A stretch of DNA of 64,000 nucleotides from Burkholderia sp. PAMC 26561 (GTDB lineage Bacteria > Pseudomonadota > Gammaproteobacteria > Burkholderiales > Burkholderiaceae): assembly GCF_001557535.2 (NCBI RefSeq), contig NZ_CP014306.1, positions 496,001-560,000 on the forward strand, written 5' to 3'. Below are positions 45,891 to 54,954 of the stretch, one piece after another. Below the pieces are notes generated by a model, which searched no databases, was not told the DNA's origin, and worked only from the letters and a program-made list of their open reading frames with translations. The position numbers were made by a program, and so were the translations under genes. Every line of letters starts with the position of its first letter. The first letter of the stretch is position 1.

Positions 45891-46745
45891 ATGGCATCTT
45901 TACTCCCGCAAAGCCCCGTCCCACTTGCATTCGGCGACATCCAGGGTTGCCGCGAAGCATTTCAGCGTCTGCTGGCAAAAGCCGCCCCGAGCGATGCCAC
46001 GCCGCTGTGGTTCGCCGGCGACATCATCAATCGCGGCCCGCAGTCCCTTGCCACGTTGCGCGACCTGATCGCGCTCGGCGACCGCGCCGTCGCAGTCCTC
46101 GGCAACCATGACCTGCATTTGCTGTCCGTATCGGCGGGGATTCGCAAATCCAAAAAGGGCGACACTATCGATGAAATCCTCGCCGCGCCCGACGCCGCCG
46201 ATCTCATCGACTGGGTGCGGCACCGGCCGATTGCGCACTTCGATCACGGCATGCTGATGGTTCACGCCGGCGTCTTGCCGCAGTGGGACGTAGCAACAAC
46301 GCTCGAACTAGCCGACGAATTTCAGAGCGCGCTGCGGGCGCCCAACTGGAAGGAGACGCTTGCAAGCCTCTACGGTAACGAACCGAATCGATGGAAATCC
46401 AAGCTCAAAGGCGCTGACCGGCTGCGCGTGATATGCAACGCGCTCACGCGCCTGCGCTTTTGCTCCGCCGATGGCGACATGGAGTTCTCCTCCAGCGGCG
46501 GCGTCGGGTCCGCGCCTGCCGGCTTCATTCCGTGGTTCGATGTACCGTCACGCGCTACGTCGGACGTGACCGTGGTCTTCGGCCACTGGGCGGCGATTGG
46601 CTTGATTGTCCGCGATAACATCATTGGCCTGGATTCTGGTTGCGTCTGGGGCGAACGACTCACCGCCATGCGTCTCGCCAGCGATCCTGCCCAACGGACG
46701 GTGACGCAGGTGGAATGCTCGGATTGCCGCGCGGTGATTGATTAA
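45891..46745 (+). CDS. apaH: Symmetrical bis(5'-nucleosyl)-tetraphosphatase
   Basis: 284-aa metallophosphatase that hydrolyses Ap4A to two ADP. Calcineurin-like motifs are all visible: [14 protein letters not shown] (GDxxG), [14 protein letters not shown] (GDxxxRGP) and [10 protein letters not shown] (GNHD), with VHAGVLPQW and FGHWAA supplying the later metal ligands. Normal length. The ATG at 45891 begins the conserved domain. Its stop overlaps the stop of convergent rfbD by 2-4 bases, so no terminator lies between them. apaH is a familiar boundary gene of Burkholderia O-antigen loci. Confidence 0.95.
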   Translation: MASLLPQSPVPLAFGDIQGCREAFQRLLAKAAPSDATPLWFAGDIINRGPQSLATLRDLIALGDRAVAVLGNHDLHLLSVSAGIRKSKKGDTIDEILAAPDAADLIDWVRHRPIAHFDHGMLMVHAGVLPQWDVATTLELADEFQSALRAPNWKETLASLYGNEPNRWKSKLKGADRLRVICNALTRLRFCSADGDMEFSSSGGVGSAPAGFIPWFDVPSRATSDVTVVFGHWAAIGLIVRDNIIGLDSGCVWGERLTAMRLASDPAQRTVTQVECSDCRAVID

Positions 46746-47644
46746 AGCCGCGATTCCCGCATGCACTGGCGCAGCGCTTCGTCCCACGCGGGCGCCTCGA
46801 TGCCGAATGTCATCGCCAGCTTGTCGTTTGAAAGCTGTGAGTTCAGTGGCCGTACAGCCGGGGTGGGATACGCGGATGTCGTAATGCTTTTGATCACTTG
46901 CCTGGCCGGCTGACAGGAGTTATGAAAGATCGCCTCCGCGAATCCCGCCCATGATGTCGACCCTCCCGCTGTGAGATGGTAGATGCCGGAGCTGCGGATC
47001 CAGTCGTCGCGATCGCCGCACAGTAGCTGCGACAACACTTTGGCTGTTCCGCTGGCGACGGTCCTCGACCACGTCGGCGCGCCTGTCTGATCGTTCACCA
47101 CGCTGAGTTCGTCGCGCTCGGCGCCAAGCCGCAGCATCGTTTGGAGAAAGTTTGTTCCTCGGGCGCCGTAGATCCAGCTCGTGCGAAAGATCAGATGTGC
47201 GCAGCCCGACGCCGCAATGGCCTGCTCTCCCGCCAGTTTGCTCACGCCGTAGACGTTCAGAGGATTCGGCGGATCGTCCTCGACGTACACGCCGGGCTTC
47301 GCACCATCGAACACGTAATCGGTCGAGTAGTGAACCAGCAACGCGCCAAGACGCTTGGCCTCCTGGGACAACACTCCCGGCGCATCGGCGTTCACTCGCA
47401 TTGCGCTGGCGGCGTCCGTTTCGGCTGCATCGACTGCCGTATAAGCCGCGGCATTCACAATCAACGAAGGTCTCACGTATTGCACGACGTGCCGTATCCG
47501 ATTCGTATCCGATAAATCCAGACCGGCCCGATCCAGTGCCACGACGCGGCCAAGGCCCCGCAGACTGCGCGCAAGTTCAAAGCCGATCTGGCCGTTGACG
47601 CCGGTCAGCAGAATCGTCTGTTGCGGCAATGCCGAGTCGATCAT
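46742..47644 (-). CDS. rfbD: dTDP-4-dehydrorhamnose reductase
   Basis: 300-aa SDR, last step of dTDP-L-rhamnose synthesis. Motifs: [17 protein letters not shown] at the N-terminus, [33 protein letters not shown] and [12 protein letters not shown] (YxxxK), then [17 protein letters not shown]. The ATG at 47644 lies 8 bp after rfbC; upstream in-frame codons are the rfbC region in another frame. Normal length. It ends the ten-gene colinear run and overlaps the stop of convergent apaH. Confidence 0.95.
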   Translation of the reverse strand: MIDSALPQQTILLTGVNGQIGFELARSLRGLGRVVALDRAGLDLSDTNRIRHVVQYVRPSLIVNAAAYTAVDAAETDAASAMRVNADAPGVLSQEAKRLGALLVHYSTDYVFDGAKPGVYVEDDPPNPLNVYGVSKLAGEQAIAASGCAHLIFRTSWIYGARGTNFLQTMLRLGAERDELSVVNDQTGAPTWSRTVASGTAKVLSQLLCGDRDDWIRSSGIYHLTAGGSTSWAGFAEAIFHNSCQPARQVIKSITTSAYPTPAVRPLNSQLSNDKLAMTFGIEAPAWDEALRQCMRESRL

Positions 47645-47652
47645 TGCGGCGC

Positions 47653-48204
47653 TCAAGGGTAATGGTCGGCATCGGCCAGGCTTGCGCCCCCGGCATCTTT
47701 TGCGGACAGCACCGGCTCGAAATCTATCGGCCACTGTATGCCGATATCGGGATCGTTCCAGGCAACGCTTCGCGCATGTTCCGGATGCCAGTAATCGGTC
47801 GTCTTGTAGAGCGATTGCGCAAACTCCGACAGCACGACAAAACCATGCGCGAATCCCGGCGGAATCCAAACCTGCCGGCGGTTGTCAGCGGACAACTTCA
47901 CGCCCGTCCAGCGGCCAAAATGCGGCGAGCTTTTACGCATATCGACGGCGACATCGAACACTTCGCCTTCCACCACCCGAACGAGTTTTCCCTGCGGATG
48001 TTCGATCTGGTAATGCAAGCCGCGCAACACGCCACGCGCCGAACGCGAATGATTGTCCTGCACGAATTCCACGCCGGCCTGAACATGCTCGCCGAAGTCG
48101 CGAACGTTGAAGCTCTCGAGGAAGAAGCCGCGTGCGTCCGTGAACACATCCGGCTCGATGATCACGACTCCCGGCAACGCAGCGGCGATTACTTTGAAGG
48201 CCAT
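47653..48204 (-). CDS. rfbC: dTDP-4-dehydrorhamnose 3,5-epimerase
   Basis: 183-aa cupin-fold epimerase acting between RfbB and RfbD. Motifs: [20 protein letters not shown], the catalytic His region [19 protein letters not shown], and [18 protein letters not shown]. The C-terminus [17 protein letters not shown] is typical. Full length. The ATG at 48204 overlaps the 3' end of rfbA by 16 nt. Confidence 0.95.
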   Translation of the reverse strand: MAFKVIAAALPGVVIIEPDVFTDARGFFLESFNVRDFGEHVQAGVEFVQDNHSRSARGVLRGLHYQIEHPQGKLVRVVEGEVFDVAVDMRKSSPHFGRWTGVKLSADNRRQVWIPPGFAHGFVVLSEFAQSLYKTTDYWHPEHARSVAWNDPDIGIQWPIDFEPVLSAKDAGGASLADADHYP

Positions 48205-49082
48205 GCGACTTGATGAGTAAGAAGGTTGAGCAGATAACGCCCGTAGGCATTTCTTGCGAGCGGCGCGGCAAGCTTCGAGACTTGTTCGCCGTCGATCCAG
48301 CCACTGCGAAAAGCAATTTCTTCAGGACACGCGATCATCAGCCCCTGCCGTTTTTGCAGCGTTGCGATAAACGTCGCGGCCTCGATCAGCGAGTCGGGTG
48401 TGCCGGTATCGAGCCACGCAAAACCGCCGCCCATGATCTGTACCTCCAGCTTCTGCTTTCCCAGATAGGCCGAATTGATATCGGTGATCTCCAGTTCTCC
48501 GCGTGCCGATGGCTTGATGCCTCGGGCGATGCGGCACACGTCGTTATCGTAGAAATAGAGGCCGGTTACTGCGTAGCTCGAACGGGGAATCCGCGGTTTT
48601 TCGTGTATCGATATTGCGTGGAAATCCGCGTCGAATTCCACCACGCCGTAACGCTCGGGATCTTGCACATGGTAGGCAAAAACCGTGGCGCCTTCAGGTC
48701 GTGCGTTCGCCTGCGCGAGCCGCTTGTCGAGATCCTGACCGTAGAAAATATTGTCGCCGAGAATCAGTGCGCATGGGTCCGCGCCAATAAAGCCCTCGCC
48801 GATGATAAACGCCTGCGCCAGCCCATCGGGCGCGGGCTGCACGGCGTACTGGATCTCCATGCCCCACTGGCTTCCGTCACCCAGCATGGCTTCGAAAAGC
48901 GGCGCATCGTGGGGCGTCGTGATGACCAGCACTTCGCGGATTCCCGCTGTCATCAGCGTGGACAGGGGATAGTAGATCATCGGTTTGTCGTACACGGGCA
49001 GCAATTGCTTCGAGACCACATGTGTGATCGGATAAAGCCGCGTGCCCGTGCCGCCGGCGAGAATGATGCCCTTACGCGCCAT
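48189..49082 (-). CDS. rfbA: Glucose-1-phosphate thymidylyltransferase
   Basis: 297-aa enzyme making dTDP-glucose from dTTP and Glc-1-P, the entry step for dTDP-rhamnose. The signature [20 protein letters not shown] is at residues 5-24, with [20 protein letters not shown] following and [14 protein letters not shown] and YGVVEFD further on. Normal length. Overlaps rfbB by 11 nt and rfbC by 16 nt, so translation of the set is coupled. RmlA is usually feedback-inhibited by dTDP-rhamnose. Confidence 0.96.
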   Translation of the reverse strand: MARKGIILAGGTGTRLYPITHVVSKQLLPVYDKPMIYYPLSTLMTAGIREVLVITTPHDAPLFEAMLGDGSQWGMEIQYAVQPAPDGLAQAFIIGEGFIGADPCALILGDNIFYGQDLDKRLAQANARPEGATVFAYHVQDPERYGVVEFDADFHAISIHEKPRIPRSSYAVTGLYFYDNDVCRIARGIKPSARGELEITDINSAYLGKQKLEVQIMGGGFAWLDTGTPDSLIEAATFIATLQKRQGLMIACPEEIAFRSGWIDGEQVSKLAAPLARNAYGRYLLNLLTHQVAWPSK

Positions 49083-50139
49083 CGTCGGTCCTTGTTGTCC
49101 TGATACACGCCGTTCGATACGCGCCGGAGATCACATCGCCGACCCACGTCTGATTGTTCAGAAACCAGCGGACTGTTTTCTCGATACCCGTCTCGAACGT
49201 TTCCGCCGGCTTCCAGCCGAGTTCGCGCTCGAGCTTGCGGGCATCGATGGCATAACGCCGGTCATGTCCCGGCCGGTCCGTAACGAACGCTATCTGGTCG
49301 CAATACGAACCCGCCGTTTTTGGATTCAATCGGTCGAGCCGGTCGCACACCGAGTGCACGACCTCGAGGTTCGTCTTCTCATTCCATCCGCCGACGTTGT
49401 AGGTTTCGCCAACTCGGCCTCGCGCCAGCACTTCGCGGATCGCGGCACAGTGGTCGCTCACATACAACCAGTCGCGGATGTTCAAGCCGTCGCCGTACAG
49501 CGGCAGCGGCTTGCTTGCCATGGCGCTCATGACCACCAAAGGAATCAGCTTCTCCGGAAATTGATAAGGGCCGTAATTGTTCGAGCAGTGGGTCGTGACC
49601 GTGGGCAAAGCGTAAGTATGGTGATACGAACGCACGAGATGGTCGGAAGCAGCTTTGGTCGCCGAATAAGGGCTATTTGGCGCGTACGGCGTGGTCTCGG
49701 AGAAAGGGGCATCGTCGGGGCCCAGAGAACCAAAGACTTCATCCGTCGATACATGCAGGAAGCGAAACGCCCTTTGTTCGGCAACGGCCAATGATCGCCA
49801 GTACGCGAGAGCCGCTTCGAGCAGCGTGAAGGTGCCGACCACGTTGGTCTGCACGAATTCGGCGGGTGCATCGATCGATCTGTCCACGTGGCTTTCGGCC
49901 GCGAGGTGGATGATCGCGCGAGGTCTGTGCCGAGCGAGCAGCGCGTCAATCGCCGCGCGATCGCAGATGTCCGCGCGTACAAAAACGTGATTCTGGTTAT
50001 GCTGCAGAGGATGCAGCGTGGACAGATTGCCGGCATAGGTCAGCTTGTCGACGTTGAGCACAGCCTCGCTCGACGCGCTGAGCCACTCAAGCACGAAGTT
50101 CGCGCCGATAAACCCAGCCCCGCCCGTAACAAGGATCAT
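49072..50139 (-). CDS. rfbB: dTDP-glucose 4,6-dehydratase
   Basis: 355-aa extended [18 protein letters not shown] is the NAD motif; [24 protein letters not shown] and [19 protein letters not shown] (YxxxK) are diagnostic of RmlB. The ATG at 50139 is one base after the stop of the acyltransferase gene, so dTDP-rhamnose genes appear fused to the pyrimidine operon rather than having their own promoter. Order here is rfbB-A-C-D. Confidence 0.96.
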   Translation of the reverse strand: MILVTGGAGFIGANFVLEWLSASSEAVLNVDKLTYAGNLSTLHPLQHNQNHVFVRADICDRAAIDALLARHRPRAIIHLAAESHVDRSIDAPAEFVQTNVVGTFTLLEAALAYWRSLAVAEQRAFRFLHVSTDEVFGSLGPDDAPFSETTPYAPNSPYSATKAASDHLVRSYHHTYALPTVTTHCSNNYGPYQFPEKLIPLVVMSAMASKPLPLYGDGLNIRDWLYVSDHCAAIREVLARGRVGETYNVGGWNEKTNLEVVHSVCDRLDRLNPKTAGSYCDQIAFVTDRPGHDRRYAIDARKLERELGWKPAETFETGIEKTVRWFLNNQTWVGDVISGAYRTACIRTTRTDDGA

Positions 50140-50140
50140 G

Positions 50141-50956
50141 TCAATGCCCGGGCGTGAGCCCCTCGAGGTCTTCAGACTCGGCAGCCACTTCTTCTTGCGT
50201 TTCAGCCACCGTCACCACACTCAGCCCCGCCTGCATCCGTCTCAACGCGCCTTCAATTGCCGCCTGCGCCTCTTTCGCCAGCACGCGCCGGTCATCCCCC
50301 GCCGCGAGCGCATCGCAGACGTAAAGATGCGCGGTCAGCGGCCTGGCATGCAGCATAGCGTTGAGCGTAAAGCTAAGCGTCAGGTCATCGATATAAGCCG
50401 GAGCCTCCGACTGCCTTCCATTGCCATCCTCGTACATCAAACAAACCGGCTGAACGGGACAACCCGCCGACACCGCCGCCTGAAACAGATTCGAATGAAA
50501 CGGCAGCAAGTCCTTGCCCGCCGATGTTGTCCCTTCTGGAAACACGCACATCAACTCGCCGCGCTTCAACCGTTCGGACAGCTCATGCATGATCCGTTTC
50601 GCATCGCTGCGTTTTTCGCGCTGGAGAAAGATCGTGTCCAGTTGCTGCGCAAGCCAGCCGACGATCGGCCATTGCCGCACTTCAGCCTTCGATACAAACG
50701 GCGTCGGCCGCCATGCGTTCACCACGTAGATATCGATCCACGAGACGTGATTGCCGACGACCAGCGCGCCGCTATCGAGCCGCGCCTGATCGTTATGGAC
50801 GACGAGCTTCATGCCGCATCGGCGCAACATCTCGACTGACCACGCTCGGTTCAATTCCATCCGCGTTTGGGGCGTCGCGTTGGGAAAACGCGTCGCCACG
50901 GTGAACATGCCGTGCAGCAGATGCGCAAAGATGCGGAGCTTGCGGATGGCGAGCAT
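50141..50956 (-). CDS. PlsC-type lysophospholipid acyltransferase
   Basis: 271-aa 1-acylglycerol-phosphate acyltransferase-family protein, inner-membrane associated. The catalytic HxxxxD motif is in VGNHVSWIDIYVV; the second motif FPEGTTSAGKDLLPFHSNLF carries the glycerophosphate-binding EGT; PVQPVCLMYED is the fourth block. The start is taken as the ATG at 50956, behind GAGGATCGAAAGACC and 14 bp after the pyrC' stop; a longer form would overlap pyrC'. The tail (AAESEDLEGLTPGH) is acidic. It may be one of several plsC paralogues; substrate preference is unknown. Confidence 0.88.
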   Translation of the reverse strand: MLAIRKLRIFAHLLHGMFTVATRFPNATPQTRMELNRAWSVEMLRRCGMKLVVHNDQARLDSGALVVGNHVSWIDIYVVNAWRPTPFVSKAEVRQWPIVGWLAQQLDTIFLQREKRSDAKRIMHELSERLKRGELMCVFPEGTTSAGKDLLPFHSNLFQAAVSAGCPVQPVCLMYEDGNGRQSEAPAYIDDLTLSFTLNAMLHARPLTAHLYVCDALAAGDDRRVLAKEAQAAIEGALRRMQAGLSVVTVAETQEEVAAESEDLEGLTPGH

Positions 50957-50969
50957 GGTCTTTCGATCC

Positions 50970-52253
50970 TCAGCCGGGAAGTGCTTCATAAGCAACGTGC
51001 CCGGCCACGATCGTCGCCCTCACCCGCGCCGGCAGCTCGTAGCCGAGGAACGGCGAGTTATATCCCTGGCTCTTCAGCTTCGCCGGTTCGACCTGCCATT
51101 CGGCAGCGGGATCGAAGAGACAGAGGTCGGCGGTATCGCCCACCGCAATGCGTCCCGCGTTCAGCTTGAGCACGCCGGCCGGCGAATTCGTGATGCGCGT
51201 CAGCGCCTTCGACAGCGGCACGTTCGCCTCGCGCGCCCACTTCACGGTCAGCGACAACAGCAACTCGAGACCCGTCGCGCCCGGCGTGGCTTCGGCGAAG
51301 GGCAGCAGCTTTTCGTCGTCATCGAGCGGGGTGTGATCGGAACAGATTGCATCGATGGTGCCATCGGCCAGCCCCGCGCGAATCGCATCGCGATCACGCT
51401 GCGAGCGCAGCGGCGGATCGAGACGAAACTGCGAGTTGAAATAGCCGATGTCCATGTCTGTCAGATGAACATGGTTGATGGTCACATCGCAGGTCACGGC
51501 GAGGCCTTCGGCCTTCGCCTGCCGCATCAGCGCCACGCCCGCGGCCGACGACAAGTGCGACAAGTGCACGCGCGCGCCCGACACGCGGACCAGCTCGAAG
51601 ATGGTATGCAACGCGATGGTTTCTGCCGACACCGGCACGCCCGACAACCCCAGCCGCGACGCCACCGCGCCGCTCGCCGCCACGCCGCCGCTCGCCATGT
51701 AGCTGTCTTGCGGACGCAGCCAGACGGCATAACCGTAAGTGGTCGCATATTGCAGCGCGCGCAAGAGCGTGCGGGTGTTCACGATCGGCGTATCGGCCTG
51801 CGAAAATCCGATGCAACCCGACCCGGTCAACTCGACCATTTCGGTGATCGCTTCGCCTTTGAGCCCGACGGTCAGCGCACCCAGCGGATACACGTGCGCC
51901 TTGTTCAGCTTGTGCGCGCGAAAACGCAACATTTCGACAAGACCGGGTTCATCGAGAACGGGATCGGTGTCCGGCGGACACACGAGACTCGTCACACCGC
52001 CGGCGGCAGCGGCCGCCATTTCGGATTCCAGCGTGGCCTTGTGTTCGAACCCGGGTTCGCGAAGCCGTGCGCTCAAATCCACAAAACCCGGCGATACCAC
52101 GAGGCCCTTTGCATCGATGGTAAGTGCCGCGTGAAAGTCGGCTGGCGCACTGCCGATTCCCGCGATCTTCCCCTCATCGATAAACACATCGGCGAGTGTT
52201 TCGGTGCCCGCGGCCGGGTCGATGACAGTGCCGCCCTGAATATGTATTTGCAT
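50970..52253 (-). CDS. pyrC': Dihydroorotase-like protein PyrC' (pseudo-DHOase)
   Basis: 427-aa amidohydrolase-fold protein. Active class I dihydroorotases begin with a D-x-H-x-H-x-R-x-P metal box; here it is VDLSARLREPG, so both histidines are gone. Other parts of the fold are kept (CDVTINHVHLTD, ICSDHTPLDDDEK). This matches PyrC' of Pseudomonas, an inactive subunit needed for assembly of the PyrB dodecamer; a true dihydroorotase should be encoded elsewhere. The ATG at 52253 is 4 bp after the pyrB stop. Earlier in-frame starts would overlap pyrB without need. Confidence 0.88.
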   Translation of the reverse strand: MQIHIQGGTVIDPAAGTETLADVFIDEGKIAGIGSAPADFHAALTIDAKGLVVSPGFVDLSARLREPGFEHKATLESEMAAAAAGGVTSLVCPPDTDPVLDEPGLVEMLRFRAHKLNKAHVYPLGALTVGLKGEAITEMVELTGSGCIGFSQADTPIVNTRTLLRALQYATTYGYAVWLRPQDSYMASGGVAASGAVASRLGLSGVPVSAETIALHTIFELVRVSGARVHLSHLSSAAGVALMRQAKAEGLAVTCDVTINHVHLTDMDIGYFNSQFRLDPPLRSQRDRDAIRAGLADGTIDAICSDHTPLDDDEKLLPFAEATPGATGLELLLSLTVKWAREANVPLSKALTRITNSPAGVLKLNAGRIAVGDTADLCLFDPAAEWQVEPAKLKSQGYNSPFLGYELPARVRATIVAGHVAYEALPG

Positions 52254-52257
52254 TGGC

Positions 52258-53289
52258 TTAATCACTATTCCCGGCAACGATGCCCATTACCGCCATGCGC
52301 ACGGCGATCCCGAAGGTGACCTGATTGAGAATCACGGACTGCGGGCCATCCGCGACCTGCGAATCGATTTCGACGCCGCGATTCATCGGTCCCGGATGCA
52401 TCACGATGGCATCGGGCGCGGCGAGCGCAAGACGCTCGGGTGTGAGTCCCCACGACTTGAAGTACTCCTGCGCCGACGGTAGCAACGCGCCGCTCATGCG
52501 CTCGTTCTGCAAACGCAGCATGATGATCACATCGACGTCCTTCAGGCCTTCGTCGAGGTTGTGATACACGTGAACGCCCATCTCGTTCAGGTTGCTCGGC
52601 AACAAGGTGCGCGGCCCGATGGCGCGCACTTCGGGCACGCCGAGCGTGGTCAGCGCATGGATGTCGGAGCGCGCCACCCGCGAATGCAGGATGTCGCCGA
52701 CAATCGCCACACGCAGGTTCCTGAAGTCCTTCTTGTAGTGACGGATCGTGTACATGTCGAGCAGGCCTTGCGTCGGATGCGCATGACGCCCGTCGCCGGC
52801 GTTGATCACGTGCACATGCGGCGCGCAATGCTCGGCGATCAGATACGGCGCCCCGCTCGATGCATGACGCACCACGAACATGTCGGCGTGCATCGCGGAA
52901 AGGTTGTTGATGGTGTCGAGCAGCGATTCGCCCTTGCTCGTGGACGATGCATTGATATTCAGGTTCAGCACGTCCGCCGACAATCGCTTCGCGGCGATCT
53001 CGAAGGTAGTTCGCGTGCGCGTGGAGTTTTCGAAGAACAGGTTGAAGACCGACTTGCCGCGCAACAGCGGCACTTTCTTGATCTCACGATCGGTCACGCT
53101 GACGAACTGTTCGGCGGTATCGAGAATAAGCGTGACGATGGCGCGCGGCAGGCCTTCAATGGTGAGCAGATGCTTGAGTTCGCCGTTTTTGGTGAGCTGC
53201 GGATTGCCTTTGAGAAAGCCTGGGCGCGTCACCGCCGGCTTCCTGTCCGGCGCGCTGCTTTCGGCAGAACCCTGGGTGGCCATGTTCAT
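52258..53289 (-). CDS. pyrB: Aspartate carbamoyltransferase catalytic subunit
   Basis: 343-aa class A-type ATCase, first committed step of UMP synthesis. The carbamoyl-phosphate motif [13 protein letters not shown] is at about 85-97, with [29 protein letters not shown] and [12 protein letters not shown] further on. An N-terminal extension of about 35 residues before [12 protein letters not shown] is typical of the Pseudomonas-type enzyme that binds regulatory nucleotides and associates with PyrC'. The ATG at 53289 has AGGA six nt upstream. It lies 84 bp after pyrR. Confidence 0.96.
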   Translation of the reverse strand: MNMATQGSAESSAPDRKPAVTRPGFLKGNPQLTKNGELKHLLTIEGLPRAIVTLILDTAEQFVSVTDREIKKVPLLRGKSVFNLFFENSTRTRTTFEIAAKRLSADVLNLNINASSTSKGESLLDTINNLSAMHADMFVVRHASSGAPYLIAEHCAPHVHVINAGDGRHAHPTQGLLDMYTIRHYKKDFRNLRVAIVGDILHSRVARSDIHALTTLGVPEVRAIGPRTLLPSNLNEMGVHVYHNLDEGLKDVDVIIMLRLQNERMSGALLPSAQEYFKSWGLTPERLALAAPDAIVMHPGPMNRGVEIDSQVADGPQSVILNQVTFGIAVRMAVMGIVAGNSD

Positions 53290-53337
53290 GTGGATCCTGG
53301 TAGTGCTTGATTCGTGACAAAAAGAAATGCTTACCGC

Positions 53338-53397
53338 GCGTGCTTGATCAGTGCGTGCTTAATCGGTGCATGATTAATCGGTGCGTGCTTCGGTGCT
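53338..53397. repeat. 15-bp imperfect tandem repeat over the pyrR stop
   Basis: About 3.5 units of the type GCGTGCTTAATCGGT: 53338-53352, 53353-53367, 53368-53382 and a partial fourth. The repeat covers the last codons and stop of pyrR and the start of the pyrR-pyrB spacer, so each full unit carries a TAA on the minus strand. Confidence 0.85.
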
Positions 53398-53889
53398 GAA
53401 CGAAAGCGTGCCGTCGTCGCGCTGCGTGAGCACGAGATTGGCACTCGCCGATACATCCACCACACCGCCCGTAAAGCGCGCCGCCATGGGCAACTCGCGG
53501 CCGCCGCGATCGGCGAGCACGGCGAGTTCCACCTGCGCGGGACGGCCGTAGTCGTAGAGCTCGTTGACCGCTGCGCGCACGGTGCGTCCGGTGGACAGCA
53601 CGTCGTCGATCAGCAGGATTTTCGCGTTATCGATTTCGAACGGCAGGGACGTCGGGCTCGCCTGACTATGCAGGCCCTTCTTGGCATAGTCATCGCGATG
53701 CAGCGCCACGTTCACCACGCCGAACTGCGCCACGTTCAAGTCTTTCGCGAGACGAGTGGCAAGCCACACACCGCCGCTGTAAATACCGGCGAGCACCGGA
53801 CCACCCGCTTGCGAGAGCGACTCGCCATAAGCCGCGCGAATCTGCCCGAGCAACTCGCGATACAACGCCTCGGCGTCAATGGAACTCAT
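53374..53889 (-). CDS. pyrR: PyrR, PRTase-fold pyrimidine regulator/uracil phosphoribosyltransferase
   Basis: 171-aa type I phosphoribosyltransferase. The PRPP loop is [16 protein letters not shown] (about 91-106) and the N-terminal part has [18 protein letters not shown]. In Gram-positives PyrR attenuates pyr mRNA; in Pseudomonas it sits at the head of pyrRBC' and affects expression. No antiterminator-type structure could be identified in the short pyrR-pyrB spacer. The start overlaps the ruvX stop as ATGA. The stop lies inside a 15-bp tandem repeat, so the exact C-terminus may vary between strains. Confidence 0.93.
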   Translation of the reverse strand: MSSIDAEALYRELLGQIRAAYGESLSQAGGPVLAGIYSGGVWLATRLAKDLNVAQFGVVNVALHRDDYAKKGLHSQASPTSLPFEIDNAKILLIDDVLSTGRTVRAAVNELYDYGRPAQVELAVLADRGGRELPMAARFTGGVVDVSASANLVLTQRDDGTLSFSTEARTD

Positions 53890-54350
53890 GATTGATCGTC
53901 GGAAAGTTGGTCGAAATACTGTTGGAGAATGACGCGGGCGGCTTCGGCATCGATGTCGTCATAACGGCCCTTCGCGTTCATCTTCACGCCGTTGCGTTTC
54001 AGTTCGGCTTTCGCTTCCACCGATGAATACCGCTCGTCCACCCAGCTCACTGGCACGCTGAACCGGCCGTTCAACTGATTGCCGAAGCGCGTGGCGAGCT
54101 GCGTCATTTCGTGCGGCGTGCCGTCGGGGTGCATCGGCAAACCGACGATCACCGTGCGCGGATTCCACTCTGCAATCAGCTGCCCGACCGCCTCGAACCG
54201 ATACTCCCGGCTGCGGTTTTCAAGCACCGTCAACGCCCGCGCATGGCGCGTCAATGTATTGCCGACCGCGACGCCGATGCGCTTTTCGCCGTAATCGAAG
54301 GCAAGCAACGTGGCTTCGATACGACTTCCAGCCTGGCCGTCACCCGTCAT
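53886..54350 (-). CDS. ruvX: RuvX/YqgF, RNase H-like putative Holliday junction resolvase
   Basis: 154-aa YqgF-family protein implicated in pre-16S rRNA 5' maturation and possibly junction resolution. Acidic active-site positions are visible: [13 protein letters not shown] (D19), [14 protein letters not shown], and [13 protein letters not shown]. Slightly longer than average at the N-terminus ([13 protein letters not shown]). It overlaps yqgE and pyrR by 4 nt each, giving coupled translation, as in the Pseudomonas algH-yqgF-pyrR order. Confidence 0.94.
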   Translation of the reverse strand: MTGDGQAGSRIEATLLAFDYGEKRIGVAVGNTLTRHARALTVLENRSREYRFEAVGQLIAEWNPRTVIVGLPMHPDGTPHEMTQLATRFGNQLNGRFSVPVSWVDERYSSVEAKAELKRNGVKMNAKGRYDDIDAEAARVILQQYFDQLSDDQS

Positions 54351-54925
54351 GCGTGGCCCGCTTCGCCCGACAACATGGAAAGCGAAACGCCCAGCAACGA
54401 CAGCGCCGCCTGCAACTTGTCCTCGGCGGGTACGTCGAAGACGATGCGCGGATCAGCTTCGACCGTCAGCCAGCCGTTCTTCGCGATTTCCTCTTCGAGC
54501 TGCCCCGCGCCCCAGCCGGCGTGGCCGAGCGTGAGCAGGAAGCGCTCGGGACCCTTGCCGCTTGCGACCGCCTCGAGCACGTCTTTCGACGTGGTCATGG
54601 CAAGGCCGCCCGGCACGCTCATGGACGATGTATAGACATCGCCGTCAGCGGGATCGTGAAGCACGAAACCGCGCTCGGTCTGCACGGGTCCGCCAAAATA
54701 CACGGGCAAATGCACGAGCGGCTCGATCTCGAGCTTCAGGTCGATGCGGTTGAAAAGCGATTGGAGGTCGATGTCGGTCGGCCGGTTGATCACCAGGCCG
54801 AGCGCACCACGCTCGCTGTGATCGCAAAGGTAGACTACAGTCCCCGAGAACGTGGGATCGGCCATGCTGGGCATGGCGATCAGGAACTGATTCGTCAAAT
54901 TGATGCGATCGGGTGTCTTGGACAT
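54347..54925 (-). CDS. yqgE: YqgE/AlgH family protein
   Basis: 192-aa UPF0301 protein. Family features: [20 protein letters not shown] at about 11-30, [33 protein letters not shown] and [19 protein letters not shown]. Cytoplasmic; function unclear (AlgH affects alginate regulation in Pseudomonas). The ATG at 54925 starts the conserved domain; an upstream extension would cross into the phrB promoter. It heads the ten-gene minus-strand run and is divergent from phrB with only 29 bp between starts, so the two promoters must overlap. Confidence 0.93.
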   Translation of the reverse strand: MSKTPDRINLTNQFLIAMPSMADPTFSGTVVYLCDHSERGALGLVINRPTDIDLQSLFNRIDLKLEIEPLVHLPVYFGGPVQTERGFVLHDPADGDVYTSSMSVPGGLAMTTSKDVLEAVASGKGPERFLLTLGHAGWGAGQLEEEIAKNGWLTVEADPRIVFDVPAEDKLQAALSLLGVSLSMLSGEAGHA

Positions 54926-54954
54926 AATTCGGATTTTAACAAAGGCGATACTTG

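Noticed and set aside
48210..49103. 297-codon open frame opposite rfbA
   Set aside because: Antisense shadow of a conserved nucleotidyltransferase.
50811..52319. 502-codon open frame opposite pyrC'
   Set aside because: It is the antisense of a conserved gene in a GC-rich region. Composition is rich in Arg/His/Gln as expected for a shadow frame, with no family resemblance.
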